NCBI GenBank assembly: GCA_963716135.1
Contig: OY970289.1
Coordinates: forward strand, 4,154,001-4,218,000
Direction of reading: 5' to 3'
Source of the DNA: CAVRAW01 sp963716135
GTDB taxonomy: Bacteria; Planctomycetota; Planctomycetia; Pirellulales; JADZDJ01
Length of the DNA: 64,000 bases
In this document: positions 54,491-63,083 of the stretch, in pieces
Layout: each line of letters starts with the position of its first letter
Numbering within the stretch: position 1 is the stretch's first letter
The notes under the pieces: model-generated
The model's database searches: none
Seen by the model: only the letters and a program-made list of their open reading frames with translations
Told to the model about the DNA's origin: nothing
Program-made: the position numbers and the translations under genes

Positions 54491-54562
54491 CCCACGCAGC
54501 GATCTCGTTTAGCCGCGACGCGGCAGCGGAGCGCGCGGCACAACTAAAGCAGCACTCCCCCC

Positions 54563-55609
54563 ATGGGCATCTTCAGCCGCTCCAAAAAGCCGCCGCCGAC
54601 CGAACCCGCACCGGCGACGGAAGAAATCATCGAGTCCGAGGCAATCGCGGAGCAACCTGCCGCCGAAACGCCGCGACGCGGAATCTTCGCCCGCCTCAAG
54701 CAGGGACTCAGCAAAACCACCCAACTGCTGCGCACCGACATTCGCGACCTGTTCAAAAGCGAAGGCCGGCTGGTCGACGATGCGTTTCTGGAAGATCTTC
54801 GCGGCATCCTCGTGCGCACCGACATGGGCCCCGCCGCCGCGACTCAAATCGTCCAGGAAATCGGCACGCAATTTCGTGCCCGCGTGGTGCAACTCGCCGA
54901 AGTATTGAACGTCATTAAGGAAAAGCTCAAGCAGTTGATGGCCCAAGACGAAGCGCCGCTAAAGACCGCCGACGCCGGTACCACGGTCATCATGGTCTGC
55001 GGCGTGAACGGTTCGGGCAAGACGACCAGCATCGCTAAACTCGCGCAGATGTTCTCCAAGCAAGGCAAGAAAGTCGTGCTCGGCGCAGGCGACACTTTCC
55101 GCGCCGCGGCGGTGGAACAACTTGGCATCTGGGCGCAGCGCCTTGGATGCGAAATCGTCAAAGGCGCGCCGAAGAGCGATCCCGCCAGCGTGGCTTTCGC
55201 CGCGGTAAAACAAGCCATCGACACCGGCGCCGACGTGTGCATCGTCGATACCGCCGGCCGCCTGCAAACGCAGCAAAATCTGATGGCCGAGCTGAGCAAA
55301 ATCCATCGCGTCATCGGCAAGCAAATTCCCGAAGCGCCGCACGAAGTGCTGCTGGTCCTCGACGCCACCGCAGGTCAGAACGGCATCAGCCAGGCCCGCG
55401 GCTTTTCCGAGGCCGTGAAGTGCACCGGCATCGTGTTGGCCAAGATCGACGGCACGGCCAAAGGCGGCGTGATCGTGCCCATTCGTCAGCAATTCGGCCT
55501 GCCCGTGAAGCTCGTGGGCGTCGGCGAAAAGGCCGAGGATCTGGCCGTCTTCCGCCCTGAGGAGTTCGTCGACGCCATGTTCGAGGGGTTGGTCGAACAA
55601 GCGGCTTGA
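54563..55609 (+). CDS. ftsY: Signal recognition particle receptor FtsY
   Basis: A 348-aa SRP-family GTPase that docks ribosome-SRP complexes at the membrane. A short acidic N-terminal tail (residues 1-40) replaces the long A domain of E. coli. The NG domain has GVNGSGKTTSIAKLA (G1, about 150-164), GDTFRAAAVEQLGIWA (G2), DTAGRLQTQQNLMAEL (G3) and LAKIDGTAKGG (G4). DATAGQNGISQARGFSEA is the SRP-GTPase insertion signature. Complete. Confidence 0.97.
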   Translation: MGIFSRSKKPPPTEPAPATEEIIESEAIAEQPAAETPRRGIFARLKQGLSKTTQLLRTDIRDLFKSEGRLVDDAFLEDLRGILVRTDMGPAAATQIVQEIGTQFRARVVQLAEVLNVIKEKLKQLMAQDEAPLKTADAGTTVIMVCGVNGSGKTTSIAKLAQMFSKQGKKVVLGAGDTFRAAAVEQLGIWAQRLGCEIVKGAPKSDPASVAFAAVKQAIDTGADVCIVDTAGRLQTQQNLMAELSKIHRVIGKQIPEAPHEVLLVLDATAGQNGISQARGFSEAVKCTGIVLAKIDGTAKGGVIVPIRQQFGLPVKLVGVGEKAEDLAVFRPEEFVDAMFEGLVEQAA

Positions 55610-56060
55610 CCGTCAGGGTTTAACACCTTCGTCGTCACAGTTTCACCAGGCCACACTTCAGGCGCGCCTGGTTTCTTCCATACCTTCGGCGCAACTCGGC
55701 CGCGCCGGTCAACTCAAAGGCGCGCGCAACTTTTCTGTCACGCCGACATCTCTCGCCTTGTCGCTTGTGCGGGCCAGTCAAAGTTTGGCGATAACTCTGC
55801 ACAAGTGCGGGAGCAAAATGCATCCGTTCCGCACAAGCCGTAGGGTCTACTTCTCGAAGGCATGATGTGCGGGCGGTTGGTGATTTGTCGCTTTTTTCAG
55901 ATGAATTCCTCAAACCGGCGATTCCGATAGCTTATCGTGGCATTGGAGGCGCTCGGGGCTGCTTCTCCGTGCAAGGGCGCAGGGGTGCGACCCGATGTCG
56001 CTGAAGGCGTGACGGACGCACGCCTTGTACCGAGTCCATCAACGGATTGGAGTTTGGACG
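55610..56060. other. Spacer between ftsY and the porin gene
   Basis: About 450 bp. A minus-strand frame (55913 to 55635) lacks a ribosome site and has untypical residues, so I do not call it. No clear terminator or promoter box was found. Confidence 0.4.
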
Positions 56061-57605
56061 ATGCGCTACACGAAATGGGCGATCATGATCGCCTTTGCCG
56101 GCGGCCTTTCTGTGGCCGCGGCGGACGAGCCGACGAATTCCACTTACTCAGTGGCCGTGACGAGCGCCTACGAGTACGGCAACTACGACTACTACAACGT
56201 CAACTCGCAAGTCCCGACTCCGGCCACAGCGCCCGAGTCCGCCGCGCCGGCTCCCGTTCCAGCACCGCCGCCGGCAGGCGCCATGCCGTCCTGCGCCACA
56301 ACACAAAGAAGCAGCGAAAACTGCAGTTCCACTCAAAGCTGCGAGTCGTGCCACCATCATCACGGCGGCATCTTCGGTTGCTGGTTGCTGGATTGCAATG
56401 ACTGCAATCCCCTGGAATGCTGTGACGAAGACGCCCACCGCTATTTCGGCGATTGCTGCTGGCTCAAAGACCGCGACATCAACATTTACGGCTGGGCCGA
56501 CGGCGGCATCATGGGAAACACACAGAGTCCCACGAATCCATACAACGGGCCGGTCACATTTCCCGATCGTGACGACGGCCAGTTCAACCAGCTCTACGGC
56601 GTGATGGAACGCACCGCGCCGCAGGATAATTGCGGCTGGTTCCTCGGTGGCCGCGTCGACATGCTCTACGGCAGCGACTACATCTACACCACCGCCGCCG
56701 GCCTCGACGGCTCCCCGGTCGGCAACACTCCGCGCTGGGGCAACGCCTCGTTCCAGTACGGGGCCGCCATGCCGCAAGCCTATGTCGAAACCGACTACAA
56801 CGATCTGAAAATAAAGTGGGGCCACTTCTACACGATCATCGGGTACGAAGTCGTGCCGGCCATCGGCAACTTCTTCTATACCCACGCCTATACCCATATG
56901 TACGGCGAGCCGTTCACGCACACCGGCATCTTGGCCAGCAAGCCCTACAACGAGAATTGGACCTGGTATGCCGGCATCGACAACGGCTGGAACGCCTTCG
57001 ACTGCAATAGCCGCGCGAACTTCCTCGGCGGCGTGACCTATGCCGACAAAGATTGGGGCAGCCTGGCCTTCGCCATCCAAACCGGCGACGAAAGCGATTT
57101 CAACGCCGCCGGCGTCGGTCCGTTTTCTAATCGCACGATGTATAGCATCGTCTGGACGCGCACGCTCAACAGCCGCTGGACCTACGTCTTCGAGCACGAC
57201 TTGGGCGTCCAAGCCGATACGCAAGGCTTCAACGCGGCCGCTCGCCAGCAAGCCGACTGGTACGGCATCAACCAGTATTTGTTCTACCGCATCAACTGCC
57301 GCTGGACGTTCGGCGCACGGTTTGAATGGTTCGACGATCCCCAGGGCTATGTCGTCACTGGCCTGCGCCCTGGCAACATCGACCGCCTGTACCGCTTCCC
57401 CGGCAGCTTCTACGAAACGTCGTTGGGCTTCAATTACAAACCGAATGCGAACGTCATCATTCGGCCCGAAATCCGCTACGACTGGTACACCGGACCGGGC
57501 GGATTCATTGCCCCTGGGGTGCCTGTACCCGGAGCCCAACCTTTCAACGACAGCTTGGACAAGAATCAGTTCCTGATTGGTATCGATGGCATCGTGCAAT
57601 TTTAG
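56061..57605 (+). CDS. BBP2-type outer membrane beta-barrel porin
   Basis: ATG 56061 has TTGGAG about nine bases upstream. A signal peptide (MRYTKWAIMIAFAGGLSVAAA) is followed by a Pro-rich stretch and a Cys/His-rich segment (CESCHHHHGGIFGCWLLDCNDCNPLECCDED, shown here as CESCHHHH...CCDED; residues about 95-135). The barrel consists of alternating aromatic strands (NIYGWADGGIMGNT; KWGHFYTIIGYEVVPAI; WYAGIDNGWNAFD; SLGFNYKPNANVIIRPEIRYDWY). This fits the planctomycete 'beta-barrel porin-2' family. The C-terminus ends in Phe, as usual for outer-membrane barrels. About 514 aa. A strong terminator follows. Confidence 0.88.
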   Translation: MRYTKWAIMIAFAGGLSVAAADEPTNSTYSVAVTSAYEYGNYDYYNVNSQVPTPATAPESAAPAPVPAPPPAGAMPSCATTQRSSENCSSTQSCESCHHHHGGIFGCWLLDCNDCNPLECCDEDAHRYFGDCCWLKDRDINIYGWADGGIMGNTQSPTNPYNGPVTFPDRDDGQFNQLYGVMERTAPQDNCGWFLGGRVDMLYGSDYIYTTAAGLDGSPVGNTPRWGNASFQYGAAMPQAYVETDYNDLKIKWGHFYTIIGYEVVPAIGNFFYTHAYTHMYGEPFTHTGILASKPYNENWTWYAGIDNGWNAFDCNSRANFLGGVTYADKDWGSLAFAIQTGDESDFNAAGVGPFSNRTMYSIVWTRTLNSRWTYVFEHDLGVQADTQGFNAAARQQADWYGINQYLFYRINCRWTFGARFEWFDDPQGYVVTGLRPGNIDRLYRFPGSFYETSLGFNYKPNANVIIRPEIRYDWYTGPGGFIAPGVPVPGAQPFNDSLDKNQFLIGIDGIVQF

Positions 57606-57645
57606 TTGATCGGCACGGACGTCGATTAGTTTGATGACCGCAATC

Positions 57646-57684
57646 AGCCCGGGGGTCGCAAGACCTCCGGGCTGCGTTGTTTTT
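57646..57684 (+). terminator. Intrinsic terminator with GNRA tetraloop
   Basis: A 12-bp stem (AGCCCGGGGGTC with GACCTCCGGGCT, one G-U) closes a GCAA tetraloop. GCG then TTGTTTTT follows. It ends the porin transcript about 40 bp after the stop. Confidence 0.88.
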
Positions 57685-57712
57685 GTGGGCCACAAACGCA
57701 ATAATGGCCCCC

Positions 57713-58060
57713 ATGAAGCTCATCATCGCCATCATTCAGCCCAGCAAGCTCGAAGCGGTCAAGGCCGCGCTCACCGAGGTCGAAGTCTTCCGCCTCACCG
57801 TGATGGACGTGCAAGGCTTCGGCCGCCAGAAGGGACACGCCGAAGTTTACCGCGGCCACGAAATCAGCGTGAACCTGCTGCGCAAGGTGCAATTGCAAAT
57901 CGCCGTCAATGAAGAGTTCGTCGAACCGACGGTGAACGCCATCATCAAAGGGGGCCGCACTGGCGAAACCGGCGAAATCGGCGACGGCAAAATCTTCGTT
58001 CTCCCCCTGGAAGATTGCATCCGCATCCGCACCGGCGAACGCGGCGGCGAAGCGATTTAG
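57713..58060 (+). CDS. glnB: PII family protein without the uridylylation tyrosine
   Basis: 115 aa from ATG 57713 (MKLIIAIIQPSKLEAVKAAL); ATG 57704 is also possible. [14 protein letters not shown] matches PII, but the Y51 position is Ile (GHEISVNLL instead of GAEYxVxF). A three-residue repeat sits before the nucleotide loop ([15 protein letters not shown]). The C-terminal CIRIRTGERG is kept. It should bind ATP/ADP and 2-oxoglutarate but cannot be modified by GlnD at that site. glnB is used as a family name. It is not linked to amtB here; GlnK with the tyrosine is at 19254. Confidence 0.88.
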   Translation: MKLIIAIIQPSKLEAVKAALTEVEVFRLTVMDVQGFGRQKGHAEVYRGHEISVNLLRKVQLQIAVNEEFVEPTVNAIIKGGRTGETGEIGDGKIFVLPLEDCIRIRTGERGGEAI

Positions 58061-58062
58061 GG

Positions 58063-58156
58063 GAATGTCTAAATGTCTAAATGACTAAATGTCTGAATGT
58101 ACGCATGAATGCCCCATGCCATTCAGTCATTCAGTCATTTAGTCATTCTGTCATTC
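58063..58156. repeat. Word-repeat hairpin, AATGACT type, overlapping the tatC stop
   Basis: AATGTCTAAATGTCTAAATG and ACTAAATGTCTGAATGT on the left, with ATTCAGTCATTCAGTCATTTAGTC and ATTCTGTCATTCTG on the right, between convergent genes. On the minus strand the right arm encodes the C-terminal NQNDRMTK and stop of TatC. Confidence 0.72.
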
Positions 58157-59154
58157 TGATTCCGCGGCCAGCGCTTGCACAATTCGATCCCGCCGAAATA
58201 CAGCCCCACCAGCGGCAATGCCATCAGCAGCATGCTTTGCGGATCGGGCGAAGGGTTTAAGACCATGGCCAGAATGAAAATCGTCAGCACCGCCACGCGC
58301 CATTGCGACGTGTAGGATTTCACGGTGAACACGCCAATCCGCTCCAGGAACAGCATCACCAGCGGCAATTGAAAGCTGATGCCAAACGCCAGCGGCAGCA
58401 ACAGCGCGAAGCTCAGCCATTCGCTGATCCGCGGCGTGATGCCGATCCCCAGCCAGGCATTGAATTGGAATAGAAATCTCAGCACGACCGGAAACACGGC
58501 GAAGAACGCAAGCAGCACTCCGACGACGAACAATGCCAGACTGAATGGCAAGAAAATGTGCACATAGTGCCGCTCGCGCTGATAAAGTCCCGCCGCCACA
58601 AACGTCCACAACTGATAAAACACCCACGGGCTGGACAGCACCACGCCGACCAATAGCGACGCCTTCATGTAAACCATGAACGCCTCCAGCGCGTTCATGC
58701 CGACCACCTGCGTAAGTTCCTCGGTCTTGCGCCAGACTTTCAGCGGCAGCAATTTTTCCGTCGCGGGGGCGGCCGGAGTGGCCCCGGCAGCCGGCTGTGG
58801 AAATTCCTCCGGAAACCGCTCTCGCAGCGATTGCATCACCGCCTGCGGATCGACAAACACCTCGTCGAACACCATGTGCTGCTGGCGAATGTGGTCCAAT
58901 TGCTCCGGCGGTATCTGGCCCCCGAACTGCGCGCGCAGCTTCTCTTCGTTTTGTGCCTCGTAGAACTTGTCCAGCGCGCTAGTGAGCGGCGTTTGAATGA
59001 ACCGCACCACATATTGCCCCACGCACAGCCCGAAGCCAAAACCGATCGCCAGGCCCAGGATCGCTTTCCACAAACAGATGCGCAGCTCGCCGAGATGTTC
59101 CCCGAAGGACATCACCGAGCCGCGAAACAGTTCGTCGTCGGTTTGCTTGTTCAT
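58135..59154 (-). CDS. tatC: Sec-independent translocase subunit TatC with extra periplasmic insertion
   Basis: About 339 aa from ATG 59154, against about 258 in E. coli. FGEHLGELRICLWKAILGL is the conserved TatC start (ELR contacts the twin-arginine signal). TM1 ends at about residue 50. About 80 polar residues (62-143, KFYEAQNEEKLRAQFGGQIPPEQ ... EFPQPAAGATPAAPATEK) then precede the MNALEAFMVYMKASLLVGVV helix. The remaining helices (SSPWVFYQLWTFVAAGL, VFPVVLRFLF, PLAFGISFQLPLVMLFL, LNPSPDPQSMLLMALPL) are standard. It serves exported proteins such as the RR-signal DUF1501 protein here. The last residues come from a word repeat. Confidence 0.93.
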   Translation of the reverse strand: MNKQTDDELFRGSVMSFGEHLGELRICLWKAILGLAIGFGFGLCVGQYVVRFIQTPLTSALDKFYEAQNEEKLRAQFGGQIPPEQLDHIRQQHMVFDEVFVDPQAVMQSLRERFPEEFPQPAAGATPAAPATEKLLPLKVWRKTEELTQVVGMNALEAFMVYMKASLLVGVVLSSPWVFYQLWTFVAAGLYQRERHYVHIFLPFSLALFVVGVLLAFFAVFPVVLRFLFQFNAWLGIGITPRISEWLSFALLLPLAFGISFQLPLVMLFLERIGVFTVKSYTSQWRVAVLTIFILAMVLNPSPDPQSMLLMALPLVGLYFGGIELCKRWPRNQNDRMTK

Positions 59155-59474
59155 AATTTGGCGACGAGCTGACGGGCCAGAATGTCCGCTCAAAAACTTC
59201 CCGCATTTTCGCCCCGGCAGCAAGCCGCCGCAGGCGGAAATCGCCTAACTGTCCGTTCTAGAGCAAATTTAGTTTCCCTAAATCCCCGGGCGCATATATT
59301 AATGTGCGTCGGCGAACCTGTGCCGCCGGAACATCGCACCCACACGCCGGATTGCCTGCATAACCGGCAGCATCGAACGTGCAGGTTTCCGGCTTGGCAT
59401 AGAATTGACTAGGAAGTTCGCCCGCCAATCAACAACTTCAGCGGACTGTTGGATGTGTCCTAAGGAGGTGCAAT
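59155..59474. other. Divergent spacer between tatC and the Tyr-rich gene
   Basis: About 320 bp. Promoters for both genes must lie here. AATTTAGTTTCCCTAAAT (about 59267-59284) is a small inverted repeat. No ORF supported. Confidence 0.4.
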
Positions 59475-59911
59475 ATGTTGGCGAAGATGCTTTCGAAGGA
59501 GTGGCTTTGGATCGCGCTCGGAACCGCGGCTCTGTTGATGTTCGCGGCCGGCACCGCGGCGGCACAATCCAACGTGCCGGTTCAGTTCGCGGTGCAAACG
59601 ACCGCCGGCTCCGCAGACACGCCGGTTCGCACGGCGATCTACTCTGCCGCTGATCAGGCCAAAGTGAGCGTGCAATCAGTGCGCTGGTGGGGACGGCCGT
59701 ATCGGGCGTATTACTATGGCGCCCGTATCGCGCCTATTATCCCGCTCCGTACTACACGTACTACTCCGCTCCGTACACAACCTATTACGCAAATCCGTAC
59801 ACGACTTACTACGCCCCAGCGCCGTATGTCAGCTACTATGGCGCGCCCTACGGATACTATTACTATCCGCGCCGCTACTTCGGCCCGGCGTACTACTACT
59901 ACCGCTGGTAG
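59475..59911 (+). CDS. Secreted Tyr-rich repeat protein (one frameshift)
   Basis: ATG 59475 has GGAGG about eight bases upstream. The signal peptide is WLWIALGTAALLMFAAGTAAA. After a Thr/Ala linker comes VRWWGRPYRAYYYGAP, where a missing C in a CCC run at about 59722 breaks the frame. In the next frame the protein continues with PYRAYYPAPYYTYYSAPY, TTYYANPYTTYYAPAPYV and a Tyr-rich end at 59911. The repeated unit is roughly APYxTYYA. Such Tyr/Pro-rich exported proteins may form cross-linked or adhesive matrix. Function unknown. Confidence 0.7.
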
Positions 59912-59931
59912 TGCAAAGTCGTAACCAATAG

Positions 59932-59953
59932 CCGGAGGGCAACGCCCCTCCGG
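59932..59953. terminator. GC hairpin after the Tyr-rich gene
   Basis: CCGGAGGG-CAACGC-CCCTCCGG, an 8-bp stem without a T-run. It lies between two convergent genes (Tyr-rich gene and nnrD). Possibly a weak bidirectional terminator. Confidence 0.5.
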
Positions 59954-59993
59954 AGCGCGACGAGTTGACGCAGCGCTCCAAGAACGAGTGTGA

Positions 59994-60848
59994 TCAGTTC
60001 GCCGCGCGCTGAAACGCCTGCGGCAAGTAATGAATCAGGTCGCTGGCAATGAGCGACGTCTGTCCTAGCGCCGCGGCCGCCAGATCGCCCGCCAGGCCGT
60101 GCACGTACACGCCCAATTGCGCGGCGGCAAACGGCGCCAGGTTCTCTCCCAATAGCGCCGTGATGATTCCCGTCAGCACGTCGCCGCATCCGCCGGTGGC
60201 CATGCCCGCATTGCCGGTCGTGTTCTCATACACTTCGCGCCCGTCGGTAACGATCGTGCGATGCCCTTTGAGCACCACGATGATTCCGCCTCGAATCGCC
60301 AGATCTTTCGCGCGGTCGGCGCGCTCCTGCGGATCCAACCGCGGAATCCCCACCAGCCTGGCAAACTCCCCCGGATGCGGCGTCACAATCCGTGGCCCGG
60401 CGTGTCGCGGAAACAAATCTGGCTGCGTCGCCAAAGCGTTGAGCGCGTCGGCATCGAACACCATCGGCTGCGCAAACTCCAGATACATTCGGCCCACAAG
60501 GTAATCGACGTCCGGCGTATGCTGCATCCCCGGACCACACCCGATCGACGTGCACTTGGCCGCCACCTCCGCGATGCGGCGATGCGCGCCTTTGGCTATG
60601 CGTCCCTGCTCGTCGGCCGGCAGCGGCACCGTCATGTACGAAGGTTCAAAGCTGGCAACGATCGGCTGGCAAACATCGGCCGTGGCGATCGTCACCAATC
60701 CCGCCCCGCTGCGCAGCGCCCCCATGCCTGCCAAACCCATCGCCCCGGCCATGCCGCGCGAACCGCCGACCAATAGCACATGGCCGAACATGCCTTTGTG
60801 GCTGTCGGCCGGTCGCGGCGCCAGTTTTGGAAGATTTGGTGTCGGCAT
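59994..60848 (-). CDS. nnrD: ADP-dependent (S)-NAD(P)H-hydrate dehydratase
   Basis: 284-aa ribokinase-fold enzyme that dehydrates damaged NAD(P)H using ADP. It has VLLVGGSRGMAGAMGLAGMGALRSGAGLV, VFDADALNAL, IVTPHPGEFARLVG and the catalytic NAGMATGGCGDVLTGIITALL. Usually fused to or next to nnrE. Here nnrE is a separate gene at 37391. Confidence 0.95.
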   Translation of the reverse strand: MPTPNLPKLAPRPADSHKGMFGHVLLVGGSRGMAGAMGLAGMGALRSGAGLVTIATADVCQPIVASFEPSYMTVPLPADEQGRIAKGAHRRIAEVAAKCTSIGCGPGMQHTPDVDYLVGRMYLEFAQPMVFDADALNALATQPDLFPRHAGPRIVTPHPGEFARLVGIPRLDPQERADRAKDLAIRGGIIVVLKGHRTIVTDGREVYENTTGNAGMATGGCGDVLTGIITALLGENLAPFAAAQLGVYVHGLAGDLAAAALGQTSLIASDLIHYLPQAFQRAAN

Positions 60849-60955
60849 GGAATTTATCAGCGCCTTGCATCAACGTGCTCGCTGCCAACAAAGTATGAAG
60901 CATGGCTAGCAACGTGCGCGCTGCGACGCGAACCACTTCGGGCCACTCAGTCCGA

Positions 60956-61723
60956 TTATGCCGATCGTGCCGCCCGCTGGGCGATCAATCCCGCCACATA
61001 GCCCCCTTTGAATCCGGCATCGACGTTCACCACCGTCACATTGGCCGCGCAACTATTGAGCATCGTCAGCATCGCCGCCAGCCCGCCGCAATTGGCGCCG
61101 TAGCCCACGCTGGTCGGCACCGCGATCACCGGGCAATCGACATGCCCGCCTACCACGCTGGGCAGTGCGCCTTCCATGCCTGCCACCACCACCACCGCAT
61201 CCACATCCTTAAGCAAATGCAGCCGTTCCTGCAATCGATGCGGCCCCGCCACTCCGACATCTTGGATCATCGTGGCATCAATCCCCATCCACGCCAGCGT
61301 TTCACGAGCTTCCTCCGCCACTGGCAAATCCGAGGTTCCAGCCGTGACAATTGCCACGCGAGCAGATGAGGGACGAGAAGCGAGGGAGGAGATCGGCAGG
61401 CGCAAAGTGCGGGCGATGGGATTGAGCCTCGAAGCCGGAAACTTCTTCTGCAATTCCGCCGCTATCTCCGGCGCCAACCGCGTCACAAGTGCGTCGATTT
61501 TCTCCTCCAACATCCGCGCGAGCGTTTTCTCCAACGTCGCCAGGCTCTTCCCCTCGCCGTACACGACTTCCGGAAATCCACACCGTCGTCCCCGATCCAA
61601 ATCCAACTGCACTTCAATCAAATCGGCCGTCTTCGGCCGCGCCAACTCGCGCATGAATTCCTCCAGCGATACCTCGCGTCGCGATAACCGTTCGGCCAAC
61701 TGACTTAGGTCTTTGGAATCCAT
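60956..61723 (-). CDS. larB: Nickel-pincer cofactor biosynthesis protein LarB
   Basis: 255 aa. LarB carboxylates and hydrolyses nicotinic acid adenine dinucleotide in the first step of the nickel-pincer nucleotide made for lactate racemase. The C-terminal domain is AIR-carboxylase-like: IVTAGTSDLPVAEEARETL, DVGVAGPHRLQERL, VVVAGMEGALPSVVGGHVDCPVIAVPTSVGYGAN. The N-terminal part has the family's GFPEVVYGEGK. larA, larC and larE are not in the window. A CCCTC-word stretch at about 61366-61392 encodes an odd SSLASRPSSA linker. Confidence 0.93.
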   Translation of the reverse strand: MDSKDLSQLAERLSRREVSLEEFMRELARPKTADLIEVQLDLDRGRRCGFPEVVYGEGKSLATLEKTLARMLEEKIDALVTRLAPEIAAELQKKFPASRLNPIARTLRLPISSLASRPSSARVAIVTAGTSDLPVAEEARETLAWMGIDATMIQDVGVAGPHRLQERLHLLKDVDAVVVVAGMEGALPSVVGGHVDCPVIAVPTSVGYGANCGGLAAMLTMLNSCAANVTVVNVDAGFKGGYVAGLIAQRAARSA

Positions 61724-61891
61724 GAATTCATCGTACCGCTTATGCCATTCCTTTTCGATGGGCCAGATTATTCGGCTTGCCTAGCTTGTTGCGGCGTGTT
61801 AGCAATTTGGTTGCCGAACATAAAGCCGCGACCGTTGGTCGCGGGAAGAACCAATTGCGCCTGACCTCGAACAGGCATTTGATCTCGCACG

Positions 61892-62983
61892 ATGGACCGC
61901 CACGCCGACCGCCGCGACCACCTCCGCAAAGCCCTCAAGAAGGCCAAAGTCGATGCGCTCTTGGTGACCAACTTCACCAACGTCACTTACCTCACCGGCT
62001 TCACCGGCGACGACAGTTATCTCTTGCTCACTCCGAAGCATCAGTTCGTCATCAGCGATCCGCGCTACACCACGCAGCTCGAAGAAGAATGCCCAAAGGT
62101 CGATGCGCACATTCGGCCGCCGGGGCAGGGGATGTTGACGGCCGTCGAAAAACTGTGCAAACAAGCCAAGCTCAAGCGCCTCGGGATCGAAGGCGATTCA
62201 ATGACCGTCAGTTTTCGCGAGCGCCTGGCCGCCAAACTGGGCCACGTGGAACTTGTCACGACCTGCGGCGCCGTCGAAGACCTGCGGATGTGCAAAGACA
62301 AGGAAGAAGTCGCCGAAATTCGCCGCGCCATCGAATATGCGCAAGACGCTTTCAACACCGTCCGCAAGCTCGTGCATCCGGAGCAAACGGAAAAGGAACT
62401 CGCCGACGCGCTGGAACATCAAATGCGCCGCTTCGGCGCAAGAGGCGCAAGTTTCCCCTCCATCGTGGCCGTCGGCGATCGCGCCGCCTTGCCGCACTAT
62501 CGACCGCGTGACCGCCGCATGAGCGAAGCGCCCTTTGTGCTCATCGACTGGGGCGCAGTGGGCCGCGGATATGTAAGCGACTTGACGCGCGTTCTGGTCA
62601 CCGGTAAAATCCCGCCCAAACTCCAGCGCATATATGAAGTTGTGTTAAACGCGCAGGAACGTGCGATCGCGGCCATCAAGCCGGGCTTGGCTTGCGAGCA
62701 AGTCGACGCCGTGGCTCGCGGTGTGATTGAAAAGGCGGGTTTCGGCCGGCAGTTTGGTCACGGGTTGGGTCACGGCATCGGCCTGGAAATTCACGAAGCC
62801 CCGCGGCTGGCCAAAGGGCAATCGGTAAAATTGAAGCCGGGCATGGTGGTTACGGTCGAGCCAGGGATTTACGTGCCGGGCTTCGGCGGCGTGCGGATCG
62901 AAGACGATGTGTTGGTCACCCGAAGCGGACACGAAGTACTGACAAACCTGCCCAAAAAATGGGAAGATGCGATTCTTGCCTGA
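61892..62983 (+). CDS. M24 aminopeptidase (Xaa-Pro peptidase/dipeptidase type)
   Basis: 363 aa. Creatinase N-terminal domain (NVTYLTGFTGDDSYLLLTP) and a pita-bread catalytic domain. Metal ligands are visible: Asp in VLIDWGAVGRGYVSDLTR, His in GHGLGHGIGLEIHEAP, Glu in MVVTVEPGIYVPGFGGVRIEDDVLV. It removes N-terminal residues next to proline or cleaves Xaa-Pro dipeptides. Upstream of accB in many bacteria, as here. The start ATG has no clear ribosome site. Confidence 0.93.
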   Translation: MDRHADRRDHLRKALKKAKVDALLVTNFTNVTYLTGFTGDDSYLLLTPKHQFVISDPRYTTQLEEECPKVDAHIRPPGQGMLTAVEKLCKQAKLKRLGIEGDSMTVSFRERLAAKLGHVELVTTCGAVEDLRMCKDKEEVAEIRRAIEYAQDAFNTVRKLVHPEQTEKELADALEHQMRRFGARGASFPSIVAVGDRAALPHYRPRDRRMSEAPFVLIDWGAVGRGYVSDLTRVLVTGKIPPKLQRIYEVVLNAQERAIAAIKPGLACEQVDAVARGVIEKAGFGRQFGHGLGHGIGLEIHEAPRLAKGQSVKLKPGMVVTVEPGIYVPGFGGVRIEDDVLVTRSGHEVLTNLPKKWEDAILA

Positions 62984-63083
62984 CGGCCGAGTGCCGGCCG
63001 GAGATATACTAGTTCAGCTCAATTCAAGGACGAACCGCTGGCCGGCAGTTTGATTCCGGCCTCGCCGCGTGGAGATGTCGACT

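Noticed and set aside
55635..55913. 92-codon minus-strand frame between ftsY and the porin gene
   Set aside because: No ribosome site, unusual composition and no similarity recognised.
56148..57701. 517-codon minus-strand frame opposite the porin
   Set aside because: Repetitive Val/Ala/Asp shadow. The plus-strand frame has a signal peptide, ribosome site and terminator.
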